From the NCBI GenBank assembly GCA_023053685.1, contig JALIGW010000003.1:143122008-143186007 (forward strand): a stretch of 64,000 nucleotides of DNA, read 5' to 3'. This document shows positions 50,376 to 63,865 of the stretch, piece after piece (position 1 is the stretch's first letter; each line of letters starts with the position of its first letter). Made by a program: the position numbers and the translations under genes. Under the pieces are notes generated by a model. The model ran no database searches, was not told the origin of the DNA, and saw only the letters and a program-made list of their open reading frames with translations. Source of the stretch: Diadophis punctatus similis (lineage: Eukaryota > Chordata > Lepidosauria > Squamata > Dipsadidae).

Positions 50376-51567
50376 GAAGGCCTGGGATTTATAGTTAGTG
50401 TCTATTTACAGTATGTGGAAAATGGTCAAGACTGCAGTTTTTTATTAATTGGACTGTTGTGAAATTGTTCAAAATTTAGGCAATCCAAAGTATTTATAAG
50501 CCCTTGTGGTATGGCATCTAGGATTCAAATAACAACAACTGTCAACAACGTCTTACAAATTTTTGCTATTTCACTTGGTGTAATTTAACATTTTCCAGTG
50601 CGTCTTGAATATTAGTACAGTTTTATAATATTGCTGTTTACTGCTGCTACTAATTCTTTTATAATAGTATTTCATTTTCGCAGTACTCAGTTCAGCTCAG
50701 TTTCCTGCTACAATATTTCAGCTTATTGTGTTTGATGGCTGCTCCTCTATAATCACTCATTTTCAGTGGGCAAAGGGGAGCAATTGCTGGGCATCAAATC
50801 ATCATCAAGTAAACCAGCCTTGACACTAGTTAAAAAGGGAGATAGATGGTCAGTTGACTTCAATGGAAAATACTCTCCTAAATATCTGGTGTGTTTTGTT
50901 TTTTTTAAAAAAGGGAACAGCGACATATTTCTTTGGTGTCATCATTTGATTACAGAGAAGAACCGAAATATTATGGAATAGAGATTAAAGAACAAAGATA
51001 CAAATGAAGAATTAATTGGTTCAGATTCTGACATTGGTATTTTTTTTTACACAAGGCAGGCAAATTATGATACCTGAGTACAAGTTCAGCATTTCCATTT
51101 TTCCAGGTTTCCATATTCCTCTTGTAAATGCACTTTATTTTGTAATCCTGGAGAAAAAAAAACTCACAAGAAAACGAAATGCAGATAACCTAAGTAGCTC
51201 AAAGAAGATCCTAAATGCCAAATATTGCTTTATGCAATAAAATACCAGCTTGTTCATTTGAGATGTAAGGCAGACGGTAATCATTGTAGCCCCAGTGTGC
51301 ATATTGGCACACTGATAGAACTCTAGATCTGCTTCAATAATTTATTTGGCAATCGTTTAGCAATTTTGCTATTTCTCACAATCTAGTAAATGATACTAAA
51401 ATGATCAGAAACCATCTATTACTAATGCCAATCCTTCTAGGCTATCATTCTAAAGCATACATCTGCAGATGTGTATTGATATGACAATGACAATCAAAAC
51501 TTGGAAATTGGTCCATATTTACCAAGGATAAAGTTTCACTGAGCAGATTAGAATTTGCTCTTGACAC
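50376..51567. other. unassigned stretch
   Basis: No gene or repeat end recognised. Confidence 0.4.
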
Positions 51568-51575
51568 ATGTAAGA

Positions 51576-51789
51576 CAGAGGTGGGTTCTGGGTCCTTTTG
51601 CTGCCAGTTCGCTCAAGGTCGCACCATGTGCGTGTGCGCCCGCAGCAATCAAAGAATAGCTTCTTTGCAGAAGCAAAATCCAAGATGGCGGCACCCACAG
51701 AGACACCGACAGAACCGGCTCTGTGATGTCATCACCGAGTTACTAACAGTTCTAAAGAACCGGTTAGAACCGGTAGGAACCCACCTCTG
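51576..51789. mobile_element. 214-bp hAT-like MITE with perfect 8-bp TSD
   Basis: Starts CAGAGGTGGGTTCTGGGTCC and ends AACCGGTAGGAACCCACCTCTG. Flanked by ATGTAAGA at 51568-51575 and 51790-51797. Contains CAAGATGGCGGC (51681-51692), a textbook YY1-like motif. Confidence 0.92.
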
Positions 51790-51797
51790 ATGTAAGA

Positions 51798-52234
51798 TTA
51801 TATATTTACAATCAGATATTTATTACACAGAGAATAGTAGCAGAAAAAAGATGGCAGATATTCCATTTCAGTGCTATTAAAATTTAAGCTTACAGTTGGT
51901 TATTCCATTTAATTGCAGTAAATACATTCACAAAATAGGTATCATAGCATTTATTTAAAACAATTCAAGTTCCTATTATATAATTTCTTGTCATTTTAAT
52001 TCACATTTATATAATTTTGATTCCATTTGGATTTGAGTGTCCCAGTCAATTATTGATTATGTTTAATACAATCATGATGATTCTTCTGGACTTCTCATTG
52101 CCTTTGATATCATCAAATCATGATTTCCTTTCTGTGCCACCTTAGAACAAGTTTGGGAAACAGGGAGAACCTAGTGGATGATGCTTGGGAACATAAAAGC
52201 ATAAAGTCTGTTTTGTCCCATGTGCCTTTTTAAT
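51798..52234. other. unassigned stretch
   Basis: No feature recognised. Confidence 0.4.
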
Positions 52235-52242
52235 ATTTACAT

Positions 52243-53015
52243 CAGACGTGGTATTCAGCCAGTTTGGATCAGTTTGGGTGAACCAGTAGTAGAATAGAAT
52301 AGAATAGAATAGAATTCTTTATTGGCCAAGTGTGATTGGACACACAAGGAATTTGTCTTTGGTGCATATGCTCTCAGTGTGCATAAAAGAAAAGATACAT
52401 TTGTCAAGAATGGTTGTCATAGGGTTCAAGTAAGCAATCAGGAAACAATCAATATTAATATGAATCATAAGGATACAAGCAACAAGTTACAGTCATACAG
52501 TCATAAGTGGGAGGAGATGGGTGATAGGAACGATGAGAAAAACTAATAGTAATAGTAATGCAGCCTAGTGAATAGTTTGACAGTGGTGAGGGAATTATTT
52601 GTTTAGCAGAGTGATGGTGTTCGGGAAAAAACTGTTCTTGTGTCTAGTTGTCTTGGTGTGCAGTGCTCTATAGCGACGTTTTGAGGGTAAGAGTTGAAAC
52701 AGTTTATGTCCAGGATGCGAGGGGTCAGTAAATATTTTCACGGCCTTCTTTTTGACTCGTGCAGTATACAGGTCCTCAATGGAAGGCATGTTGGCAGCAA
52801 TTGTTTTTTCTGCAGTTCTAGTAGCAACTGGCGGGTAGGCCCGCCCCTGCCCACCTGCCCCGGCACTATGCCATCCCATTTAGACACATTTTGAAGTCAC
52901 GTGCATGCATGCTAGCTGTGTGCGTGAGCACAGTGCATGTGCAGAAGGCCACATGCATGCGTGCATGCACTCACATTTGCGAACCAGTAGGGAAGGTAAG
53001 TGAATACCACCTCTG
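52243..53015. mobile_element. hAT-like element carrying a LINE insertion
   Basis: Starts CAGACGTGGTATTCAGCCAG and ends GTAAGTGAATACCACCTCTG. Flanking 8-mers are ATTTACAT (52235-52242) and AGTTACAT (53016-53023), one base apart. About 535 bp of the interior is a younger LINE insertion. The right half has GCATGCATGC-type alternating runs. Confidence 0.82.
52291..52824 (-). mobile_element. L2/Rex1-type LINE 3' end with (ATTCT)n tail
   Basis: Minus-strand, 5'-truncated copy of the LINE at 26.2-27.85 kb: RTAEKTIAANMPSIEDLYTA, KIFTDPSHPGHKLFQLLPS and TRHKNSFFPNTITLLNK (52595-52830), then TCCAATCACACTTGGCCAAT and an ATTCT pentamer tail. AGTAG next to each end may be its target duplication. Confidence 0.85.
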
Positions 53016-53041
53016 AGTTACATGAATTATTAGGTACACCT

Positions 53042-53697
53042 CAGGGGTGGGTTCCACTTACCTTCGCCATCATCCCCTCATGCGATTTGCCTTCTGGAAT
53101 GAGCCCAGGGGCGGGTTGCTCACTTACCTCACTACCGGAGCCATGCGCGTGCATCTCCATGCTTCAGGCGAGGGCGCGCTCGCTATGCGCGCACGCGCCC
53201 CCTCACGTGATTTTGCTTCTGCGCATGCACGGAGGCAAAATCTTGCCAAAATTTAGCGCGTGCGTCGCCTTGCATAATTTCAGTGCAATTTTGCTTCTGC
53301 ACATGCGCAGAAGCAAAATCGCCCAAAAATCATCGAAAATCACGGAAAAAAATGGCGATGCGCCAGGTGGACTGGCAGAGAGGGCTCCGGAGCAGTTGCG
53401 GAATCCACCGCTCCCTACCGGAGCTGCATACCAGGCAGCTCCGGCAGGAACCCACCTCTGAATGAGCCCAAAACACAGCTGAGGAGCTCATCAGCTGTGC
53501 TTCAGGCGAAGAAATAAGGGTCAGAATTCACCCGCGGGTGGGCAGGAGGGCCCTTTTCAAGTCGCAGAAGAGGAAAAATGCACACAAAATCCTAAAAAAA
53601 GATGGCGACGCGCACGGACTGGCACCAACAGTGACATCACCAGCGGGTCGCTACCGGTTCGGGCAATTCGATCCGAACCGGGAGGAACCCACCCCTG
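53042..53697. mobile_element. hAT-like element containing a second hAT
   Basis: Starts CAGGGGTGGGTTCCACTTAC and ends GGGAGGAACCCACCCCTG, same family as 11317-11726. Flanks are GTACACCT (53034-53041) and GTACAACT (53698-53705), one mismatch. Interrupted by 53106-53460. Has AAGATGGCGA at 53599-53608. Confidence 0.85.
53106..53460. mobile_element. nested hAT-like element, perfect 8-bp TSD
   Basis: Starts CAGGGGCGGGTTGCTCACTT and ends CTCCGGCAGGAACCCACCTCTG. Flanked by AATGAGCC at 53098-53105 and 53461-53468, within the outer element. Carries palindromic TTTTGCTTCTGCACATGCGC-type units (about 53215-53240 and 53289-53320) resembling NRF1 sites. Confidence 0.92.
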
Positions 53698-53705
53698 GTA
53701 CAACT

Positions 53706-54285
53706 TATCCAAAGATTTTAGCTAAAATTTCATCAGAATGACGTATGTCTCTTGTTTCCACCTCATTTTCAAGTAAATAAATAATACATTCCTGCATATA
53801 TATTTAAATACAGTTTAGATCTGGCAGAAGGTAAATAAGCTAACAATATTGTAGGTTGAGAATCTAGCTGAACCACATTCTTACACTCACTATAAAGAAC
53901 TACATTTGAGAAGTTCCACTTATATACCTTTATCAATTGAAGCTGATGATGGCACAGCTAGGAATATTTCTTTTACCAGCTCAGCTTGGTATACCCACAT
54001 TTGTGAAGGCAATCCAAACTAGTGGGCATGCATTTAAAGGCTAATTTGAAGCTTCAGTTAATTCATCACATAACAGCTGAATTGGCACACATTCTGTGTC
54101 ACTCTATTAGATAACTCGCTGCATTAGTTATCAGTTTGATCCTTGATTTAATTGAAAAAATACTGGTATCAATGTATAAAGTCTTCATTGTGATCATATT
54201 TGCACACCACCCTACTGTTTGGCTTGACAAAAGTGGCACATTGAAAATAGGTAGTATACCAATAGTACCTCGTTTGAGGTACTAC
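53706..54285. other. unassigned stretch
   Basis: No feature recognised. Confidence 0.4.
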
Positions 54286-54293
54286 CTTTAGAA

Positions 54294-54606
54294 CAGGGGT
54301 GTCAAACTCAAGGCCCGTGGGCAGCATCCAGCCTGCAGGGTGCTTAGATCTGGCCCAGGGGCCCACCTTGGAAACAGTAAAGGTGGCCTCTGCCAGTGAA
54401 AATGGAGCCTGGGAGGGCCGTGCACAGCCTCCCTTAGCTCTGTTTTCACTGGCAGAGGGTTGCAGGAGGCTGTCGCGGCTGAAAACCAAGCCTCAATGAG
54501 TGACAGCGAGCTGGCCATGCCCACCCTGGCCACTCCCCCCCCCAGCCCCCCGAAGTCAAACACAAACCTGATGTGGCCTTCAATGAAATCAAGTTTGACA
54601 CCCCTG
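54294..54606. mobile_element. 313-bp hAT MITE with perfect 8-bp TSD
   Basis: Starts CAGGGGTGTCAAACTCAAGG and ends TCAAGTTTGACACCCCTG. Flanked by CTTTAGAA at 54286-54293 and 54607-54614. The tips match the 129-bp element at 45296 and the 136-bp element at 56977; the interior, with inverted blocks around GCCTCTGCCAGTGAAAA, differs. Confidence 0.92.
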
Positions 54607-54614
54607 CTTTAGAA

Positions 54615-55808
54615 TAATAAATAAGACTAGTTAACACAAGAGACTGGACAGGTAAGTGATAGAACCTCATTATGGAAGTGCCTCTGTCGTCTTCTGACTT
54701 TGCTTTGAAGCAAATGTAGATTCCTTTCATTTTGTGGTATCTGAGCTTCTTTTTTAAAAACGGGCCTTTCTGTGGAAGGTAAATTAGAACCAGTCAAAGT
54801 GAATGTAGGCTAGTTTGTGTCACCTTTAAGACTTGTGCTTTTAAACTGATGGGAATAATAAACAAGGAGTGGGGGTGATTACAGCCAGTATTCATAATAC
54901 AATTCATAAATAATACTATGTGAAAGTCTGCCTGCTCAAGTCCACTGGGGGTGATTGGTACTAAAACCTTCAGAATGGGCTATCTTCAATGTGTTAAGCA
55001 GAATGGTGAAAAAAAAATATTGCACAAAACATTCCAAGTTCAAAACTGAGGCAGAGCAAGGAAGAGAAATGAGATGATGACAGATTTATTGAAGAAGTTG
55101 CATAAAGTAGTGGAGTGCCTTCTGATTTTAATTCACATGATGCTGTTCATTACCCGTGGGGTTAAGGTTTACTATTTTAAACAGCTTTTAGCACTATTTA
55201 TTTAAAAACATTTTACTACAATATGACCTGTGTTTAAACAACTCATATAAATGTACTGTCCCAGGAGATGCCTCGCTTTTCTCGGAACAGGAGAAAAATC
55301 TGAACAATGTTCAGTGTTAAGTATTATTCAAGGAACTAACACATTTGCAAATGTAAAATCAGTTCATTAGTGGAAACAAAGAATGATGAAGTAATGAATT
55401 AGATTGTGGTACTGAGAACAGTCAGTGGGAATTAAATTGCTTTATTTACTTTATTAGTGGAATTTGCTACTAAATATTTTACAGTATAGTTCTGTTCATG
55501 TTTACTGAGAATTAAATTCTATTAAGTTAAGGTATGCCCAAGTTAAGTCTATATTGGATTATAGTCTTAATGATGGAGTTGTTAGTCATTTTACAGAAGA
55601 TAAGTTGGGATTGTCTACATGATTTACACAAAATACGTAATTGTAAAGAGTACTATTCAGGGTAGGTTTTGTTAAGCATAAAAGATTTATCCTTTCCTTT
55701 ATCTTAATTAAAATGCTTGTGCATGCTTTTAAAAAATAAACATTTTTTTTCATTGAGTCACTGCTGATTCCTGTTTCTGTGTAAATTCTCTAGACCTATT
55801 TAAATTAC
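54615..55808. other. unassigned stretch
   Basis: AT-rich, no feature recognised. Confidence 0.4.
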
Positions 55809-55816
55809 CAGTGAAC

Positions 55817-56050
55817 CAGGGGTGAAATCCAGCAGGTTCTGACAGGTTCTGGAGAACCGGTAGCGGAAATTTTGAGTAGTTCGGAGAACTGGCAAATACC
55901 ACCTCTGGCTGGCCCCAGAGTGGGGTGGGAATGGAGATTTTGCAATATCCTTCCCCTGCCACACTGACCAAGCCACGCCCACCAAGCCACACCACGCCCA
56001 CCACACCACGCCCACAGAACTGGTATTAAAAATTTTGGATTTCACCAATG
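55817..56050. mobile_element. hAT-like MITE with near-perfect TSD
   Basis: Starts CAGGGGTGAAATCCAGCAGG and ends TTTTGGATTTCACCAATG. Flanks CAGTGAAC (55809-55816) and GAGTGAAC (56051-56058) differ at one base. The interior contains imperfect CCACGCCCACCA repeats. Confidence 0.85.
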
Positions 56051-56279
56051 GAGTGAACCTAGAAGTTCTTGCACTGGCATAACTTTTTATGAATATTGAA
56101 GTAGTATACTAATACAGTGGCTATCAATAACATTTTAAATCTTATCTTAGTATGTACTTCTTTGCTCTTCCTCCTAAAAAGATGGAATTATTATGATAAC
56201 TCAATATAACTATGGTCCAATTAATTGTAAGAGAGTGGAGTGCTTTGAATAAACATTATGATACAATTAGAAGCATTTG

Positions 56280-56345
56280 CTGGCTGGGGAATTCTGGGAG
56301 TTGAAGTCCAGACATCTTCAAGTTGCCAAGGTTGGGAAACACTGA
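56280..56345. mobile_element. hAT-like element fragment
   Basis: GCTGGGGAATTCTGGGAGTT through AAGTTGCCAAGGTTGGGAAACACTG. The reverse complement begins CAGTGTTTCCCAACCTTGGC, a typical hAT tip. The other end is not visible. Confidence 0.6.
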
Positions 56346-56976
56346 ATTAGAATGTCTTGCTAAGATAGGAAGATCTAAGTTTGAACCTCACGAATCATGA
56401 TGTCAAGCTGCATATATACTGCTGTGAATTCCTAGGAAAAATGTAGCATTGCCCTCCTTAGGAGGAAACTTCATTATTCAACTGAAACAAAGTCCAAGGG
56501 ACAAGCAAAGGGGTTTGGGCACTGAGCTAGTGATCCAGTTTTCAAAAGGCAAACTCTCTTCATTCCAGACTCTCCTTTAATGATCTAAGTTCCTTGTTAT
56601 ACTCCACCTTAGGTTCCTCATGGTAACTTCTTAACATCTTCCAAATCAAGGAATTGTAGTACTTCCTTTTCAGAGGGGGATCTTTGGAAATGAACGTACA
56701 TAACAGGAATATATATGTAATAAAACGAAATAAACATTTTGGTCCTGACATGGTTTTTCATGATTATTGACTGCTTATTAAGGATACTTTGCCAGACAGT
56801 TAGTGCCATGAAAGCTACATGTGGCTTCTTTAGTATTTATGATACCATTTGTTTTCGGGATAACTGGTCATTTACTAATTTGCAAATCAGTTTTAAATGT
56901 AAAATTCTGAAATATATAAGTAAAAACGAACAACTTGGGGTTTGAAGCTAAAGACCTTACATGTATGCGTATAGAG

Positions 56977-57112
56977 CAGGGCTGTCAAACTTGCAGCCCG
57001 CAGACCGGATGCATCATGCACTGGCCACGCCCATGCCTAGTTTAGGGAAGGGGGGGAAAGTGCTGATATGTCACGTAATGCCTCCATGATTAACATGAGT
57101 TTGACACCCCTG
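56977..57112. mobile_element. 136-bp hAT MITE with near-perfect TSD
   Basis: Starts CAGGGCTGTCAAACTTGCAG and ends CATGAGTTTGACACCCCTG. Flanks GTATAGAG (56969-56976) and ATATAGAG (57113-57120) differ at one base. Confidence 0.88.
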
Positions 57113-57120
57113 ATATAGAG

Positions 57121-60100
57121 AGTCATGATTAATTTTCATTCCCTACTAAATATACTTTTGATAACAAATCAAAGTGATGTGTGACTAGTGTTTTCATTAG
57201 AGTTAAAATTCATCGTTTTTATTTTTATTTTTAAAAAATCGGTCATTTATTCCCCGGTCTTTTAGCCTAAAACACGTATTAAACTTTGTAGTCAATTAAA
57301 GCAAGTATTTGGGACATTTGCTCTTCCAGTTTAATTTGCAGGCAAGGTCTTCATGCTGAATTTATGATTACAACCTTTCAAGTCCCCCCCCCATTGTTTC
57401 TGAAACAAAATAATAAAGTGTGGGGCAATACGAAGGATGAAACTGCAGGTGAAAAAGAGGTATTTTTATTTGCCATGGTCAAAATTTAAAAACATTGAAT
57501 TGCTGTGAGAAAGGAATCTAAGTCTGAGGATGGGTTCTGATATATATTCTTCATATGCCTTAAATTTCTAGGGAAGAGAAGAACATAAGCGCCAAACAAA
57601 ATAACCTGAAAATCCTAACCGTGCTATAATAACTGCTAGGTTTAAATGAGAAGGTGGGCAACGTCATTCCAATTTCAAAAACCTTTAGGCAATTAATCCA
57701 GATCATTGGTGAGAGATATGTCCATTTCATGACAGCCTAAAAAAAACAGAAAGGAAAGACACACAGGGAGAAATTGATCACAGAATAGAAGATAAAACTC
57801 AGGGCTCCATGTCCACTTTTTGCTCTGTCCCTATCTAAGCCATGACAAATTATTCATGAAAACGCGGGATTCTCCTTAGAAATATTTCCTACCTATAGTT
57901 TAAAATCTTGGCCTACTTGAGTCCAGTTAACCTAACCAACTTATTCTACTTGGTTTGATTTCACTGAAAGTTTCTTTGTTTCTCCAATGACATTTTTTTT
58001 GACCTATTGGTACTTATACGTTGATAATTGAGTCATGAAAGAAAGCTCTGTTATCTGATGACTCCCTCTTATTTTCCTATTTATTTTTTGTTTCGTCAGA
58101 AGTAAGCACACGGAAAAAGAATCAGTAGGGCTAATTTTGTTTTTTTTTTAAAAAAGAGGTTGATTTGTCTTATAAACTGTAACCAGCTCTTCAGATCATT
58201 TGTTCCTTTGCGCATCGTTCAGTGATGATTCAGCCAAAGTTAAGCATTCAAAGCCCCATTGATTTCAAAGGGAGAAGAAGTTAAGCACGGCTTTCACAGT
58301 TTTATGTGCATTTTATTTCATTTTTATCCGGCCTTTCTTCCATAGAATGCAGGCAACGTGCTAAAGATTCCTAGGCAGCAAAATTCAGGTAAAGGCTCTA
58401 TCCTAGACTGCTTAGCTTTAAACAAGGTTTTTGCATTCTGCTATCCTGTAGTTTTGTGAATCTATGGGCAGTGTCTTAATCGCCTCTTGAATCTGTACAA
58501 AGTTATGTTTATGAATGCAGATAGTAATAATGAACATACACACTTTGGATGTTCATAAATAGTTTCTGTCCTGATGGTATTACTTTGTCATTAGTAATGG
58601 TACCCCCAAAAATAATAATAATAAAATAATGGGAACAAGCATTTTGGTATCAGATAAACTACATCCCCCTAGTCTTTCAAATATCTCACAATTTGTATCT
58701 GGCTTATTTGCATATGAAAGATCATCCTGTTTGTTGAAAATAATAGTATTTGATACATTGCATTAAGCTAGAAAAAATATCCTAGAGACTGCTAAGATCA
58801 TTGTGTCTGGAAGAAAAATTAAAAACAATTTTTTTAAAAAAAATGTTTATGACCTTTCCCCATTTAATATAGATATTCATTTGTACAGCAAAAAAAATTT
58901 TTAATGGTACAAACACTGCTGACAATATAACACTCCCTCACATTTCACTTCTTTTTTTAAAGCCAAGTGCCCAGGTTACCTGCTACAGTTTTAACAAGAC
59001 AGAAACATCTTGTCTCTGGTCGATACTGAATATTTTAATTTAATGTCCAAGTTGTCCTACTCTGTCTAATTTGCAATGCATAAGCATATCATTTTTCAGT
59101 TCTTTCTATTTTTTTAGATCAATTTCAAATCATTGTATCTGTAACCTTGGCTCTATTTGTGTGTGCACGATGAAACTTTGTTAGGATTCCCAGGTCCAGA
59201 TTTCAGGGTGCTTCGCCCCCACCCACCCCCAACAAATAAAGAGTTTCTGGTACACCAACCGGCACATGACATCTTCCTAATAAATTCACACGACAGTCAT
59301 GAAATGCTCCTATAATCAGTGACATGGGATGATTTTCCACTCCTGACAAGCCCTTGTATTGAGTATGATAACAGTTACTTTGTCTTCATCCAGCGTTGGA
59401 GTATAATATCAATCCGTTTGATGATCCAGCAAACGAAGCCCAACACTTCTGTATCAATCTTCATAGAGAGCTGCCTGTTGTCTAACAAAAAACCCTGAAA
59501 TGAGATCATTCAATCACTTTACCAGCTAGGCAAGGCTTCTGATACTGAAGAGGTTTAACTCCCTGTCACTTTCTTTCAGATTTCTTTATAGAATAAAACT
59601 AGCATCCAGTCATCATCGGAGGAGTAATTATAGAGCCAAAAAACAAACAAACCCCATCCCTCTGGAGAAAAATAACAAAAAAGCAAATTTATATAATTCC
59701 AATGAGTGCTTTCATTTTTGTTTATAAACTGTGTGCGCATGTGTGAGCTCAACCAGCACTTATTTCTACTGTTCTTGCAGGAAAATCACAGATAACATAA
59801 GAAAATATAAAAAAATGTTTGTTTTAATTGTTTTAATGTTTCAGCTTTTCTAATAGAATAAATATATTTTACAAATACGATTTTGTTTTAATCCATTTCC
59901 TATTCCTAAAATGTTGGAGACTAACACACAGTTACTTTTCCATTTTTCTTTAAGCTGATACACATGGAGCTGTGCTTTGTCTTTGTATGGTGATAACAAT
60001 CCTGATAGCCCAAGAAGCAATTTTATTTTACTCTGGAAAATTCATTTATTTATCATGTTTATATGCTGCCCATCTCACAAGACATGACTCTGGGTGGTCT

Positions 60101-61719
60101 ACTATAAATACAGTCACACCTGAAAACTGGAGAACAAGTAGGTATAGAATAATTATTGTGTAAGGGTTAGAGGCTCACTGCTTATGTATTTCCTGCAGTG
60201 GTTAAATTAAAGTGAACTGCTTTTACATCCAGCTATCTTTCAAGATATTAGTTCTGAGCTCTGATGGGAAAATAGCTCAATCCTAAATCATTTCCATTTC
60301 TAAGACAGCTGGTCAGTACATCACTTCTGCTGACCCTTTTGCCTGCTATTCATATTTATTTGCCCTTCATACCCTTCATAGTTTTATCAGCCAGATCTAG
60401 AACTGTAACTTTTTTTAAAATTAAAAACAAAATAAAATATACCAAGAACAAAAAACTTAAAAGTTCCCCAGCCCCCATCACTGGGCCAGTCCATACCATT
60501 TCTTCCTTTGTTCTACTCATCCTCCGCATATCTTCAAAATCATTAACTTGTTTTTCACTTGAATGATAAAATTGTCCCCAAATGCAGGCACTGCTTATTT
60601 TTCTTAGCTTGCTTTCCTTTTTATCCTCAAGAATAAATGGGTTTCTAATAAAAACTGACAGTGTATCACTTGATCTTTGATAATTTATGACGATCCCTGC
60701 CAAGCACTGTCTCAACTTGATTCTCTTGCCTGGTCCATTTCCATTATAAATCCCTCTGCTTCTTTTCGGATTGCTTCATTTGCCTTGTTTCCTAAGACAA
60801 AGATTGAACATTGTGTTGTCTGTTGGGTTCAACATCCACTTTTATCATGTAAAGTCATAATTTTCTATTTCTATTTGAAGTCTAGTTTCAATTAAATTAT
60901 TGTTAGCTGGTCTTTAATGACAGCCAAATCTGCATTTTTGTCCAGTCTTGTCCAGCGCAACCCACTTCAAAGGGTTGTTGTTATGAGCAAAATAGGATCA
61001 GAAAGACTCTTATGTATGAATGCTGCCTTAGTTATTTATAAAAATAAAGGTGGAAATAAAAATCGAATAAATAGACAAATATTTTTTCTCCCCATAATTA
61101 CTCTGTGGTCTCTGCCATCAGATCAGCATTTAGATCTATCACCCTGGGGTTCTTTATTAAAACCATTATTCTCCAGGTCATTTAAGCAAACTGAGGCATT
61201 TACCGTATTGAAATTCATTATCAAAATTTAGAAGGTAGAGAATACACTTTTTTCCTCATATATTTCTACAGTATATTTCATTGCCAGACTAATTTGGAAG
61301 TCTAATCATTGGTGTTTAACTTATTGTGAAATGTGTCATTATCATAATCATAATTGTAACAATTATATCTACAGCTATAAACAGAACAATTATAAAATCC
61401 TCATTCTTTTAAAAAAATCTAATCTCCAATTGTATCCATTTTGCACCTTCAATCTATTTGTTTCACTAGTATTCACATTTTTCTAGCATTACAACATTTC
61501 TTTCCAACTTCTATGAACTACTAAAAATTTGGGGAGATTATATCAGGTGTGGGAAGTTTGTCATTAGATAACAACCATTTAAGAACTGGCTAACAGATTA
61601 ATTCATATTATACACCATCACGAGAATTTAATATATTTCTATACATTATACCTTGTTATTACCAAGTTGGGTGTTTCCAATCTGTATCACAAGTTCATTG
61701 CTATGTTTCAAGTGAAGAA
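57121..61719. other. single-copy looking, AT-rich DNA
   Basis: No gene, transposon end or long microsatellite recognised over 4.6 kb. ORFs up to 119 codons (60356-60715, minus) show no known domain. A short AATAAT run is at 58612-58630. Confidence 0.45.
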
Positions 61720-62100
61720 TGTTTCATTTGACTTTGTTAAATTTAATTCTGTCATTTAATCACATTTCTCTAACTCACCAAGATTATTTTGAATTTTATT
61801 TCTTTTGGGGTTTTTAACTGTCCTACCAAATTTCGCATCCTCTGCAAGTCTGATACCTCCCATCCCAATTAAAAAATTGAAGACTCTTCCATTCAGAATT
61901 GAATCATGTGGCAACCTGCTTGATGCCGCCTTCTAGTTTGGTAGGGATCATCGATGAGCATTCTTGGAATATGATTTTTGATCTTTCTGTACATCCATTG
62001 AATTGTCATACCATGCAACTCAGACTTCAATAGCATTCTAATCAGCACAACATGGGATACTTTCTCAACTGCTTTGTTAAGCATTCCTGCAATCTGCTAA
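61720..62100 (-). mobile_element. CR1-like LINE fragment, RT core remnant
   Basis: Minus strand: KAVEKVSHVVLIRMLLKSEL matches motif A of CR1-type RT, usually KAFDKVSH..., here with the catalytic Asp changed to Glu. It is followed by IQWMYRKIKNHIPRMLIDD. After frame breaks, GIRLAEDAKFGRTVKN corresponds to motif C (usually LADDTKLG), also changed. Inactive. Confidence 0.65.
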
Positions 62101-62141
62101 ATAAATTACCCAATCACAAATGAGTTAAGGTTAATCTGGCC

Positions 62142-62424
62142 CAGAGGTGGGTTGCTCCTGGTTTGGACCGGTTCTATAGAACCGGTAGCGGGAATTCCCC
62201 CCTGCTCGATGAACCGGGAGCAATCACCGGTTGGCCAGGCCCCGAACCGGCTCTAATGGCAGCGCCGTAGCTGCTGCCATCTTGTTTTTGGCTTCTGTGC
62301 ATGCGCAGAAACTGTTTTAATTTTTGGTACTGCACATGCACACGCGTGCGTGTGAAGCGTACGTGCGCCCATGTGGCACGGGAGGAAGTGAACCGGCGGC
62401 GAGGTAAGTTAGAACCCACCCCTG
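62142..62424. mobile_element. hAT-like MITE with diverged 8-bp TSD
   Basis: Starts CAGAGGTGGGTTGCTCCTGG and ends GTAAGTTAGAACCCACCCCTG, like 24778-25250. Flanks ATCTGGCC (62134-62141) and GTCTGACC (62425-62432) differ by two transitions. Contains GCTGCCATCTTG (62273-62284, inverse YY1-like) and GTGCATGCGCAGAA. Confidence 0.82.
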
Positions 62425-62432
62425 GTCTGACC

Positions 62433-62929
62433 ATAGTTTTGCTTAATCAGGACACATTGCATTCTGTTACTTCTTTCATTGTTTTAAAAATTTGTACAGA
62501 TCTAATTATTATGATCTGCTGTAGATGTTTTACAGATAACTATATCAAACTGACTGATGTGTCAGTTTGATTCTCTCCCCCCCTTTTTAAAAAGGGCCGT
62601 TATCTGGCTCTTCACCTATTCACTAGGATTTTACATAAAATGTAAAGGTAAAGACACTGTATTGCCCTTCATCACATGATGACAAATAAACATTTTTGCA
62701 GATTTTTATAGATATGGTGTACTGTTATGAGATTTTTAAAAATAGGTTTAGGAAAATCAGTCTTTAGAAAGGGGCATCTTTTCATTACTCTGCTAGTTTA
62801 ATCACTGTATGGCCATGCATTTATCTTTTCAGAATGGAATAGTGGCTGACAGGCAGGATATTAGTGCTTGAAATGCCTGAACCTCTATCCTACTAAATCA
62901 TTATTTGTAATATATATATTACAAATAAT
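62433..62929. other. unassigned stretch
   Basis: No feature recognised apart from TGTAAAGGTAAAGACACTG (about 62640), possibly a decayed GGTAAAGGTAAA-type SINE head. Confidence 0.4.
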
Positions 62930-63640
<711 letters not shown>

Positions 63641-63641
<1 letters not shown>

Positions 63642-63741
63642 GGACCCAGATTGTTGGGGGCAATGTAAATATACATTGCTTACTGGTGTAAACCGCTTAG
63701 AGAGTGCTTGCACTGTGAGGCGGTATATAAATGTCACTAAT
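63641..63741 (+). mobile_element. SINE 3' half
   Basis: GAGGACCCAGATTGTTGGGG, GTAAACCGCTTAGAGAGTGC and GGCGGTATATAAATGTCAC, the 3' half of the tRNA-derived SINE, nearly the same as 19817-19918. The 5' half is missing; the GATA array abuts the break. Confidence 0.8.
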
Positions 63742-63773
63742 AAACAAACAAACAAACAAACAAACAAACATAC

Positions 63774-63865
<92 letters not shown>

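Noticed and set aside
60356..60715. Possible host exon, 119 codons, minus strand
   Set aside because: No recognised domain, and the reading frame ends in low-complexity hydrophobic sequence from an A/T-rich run.
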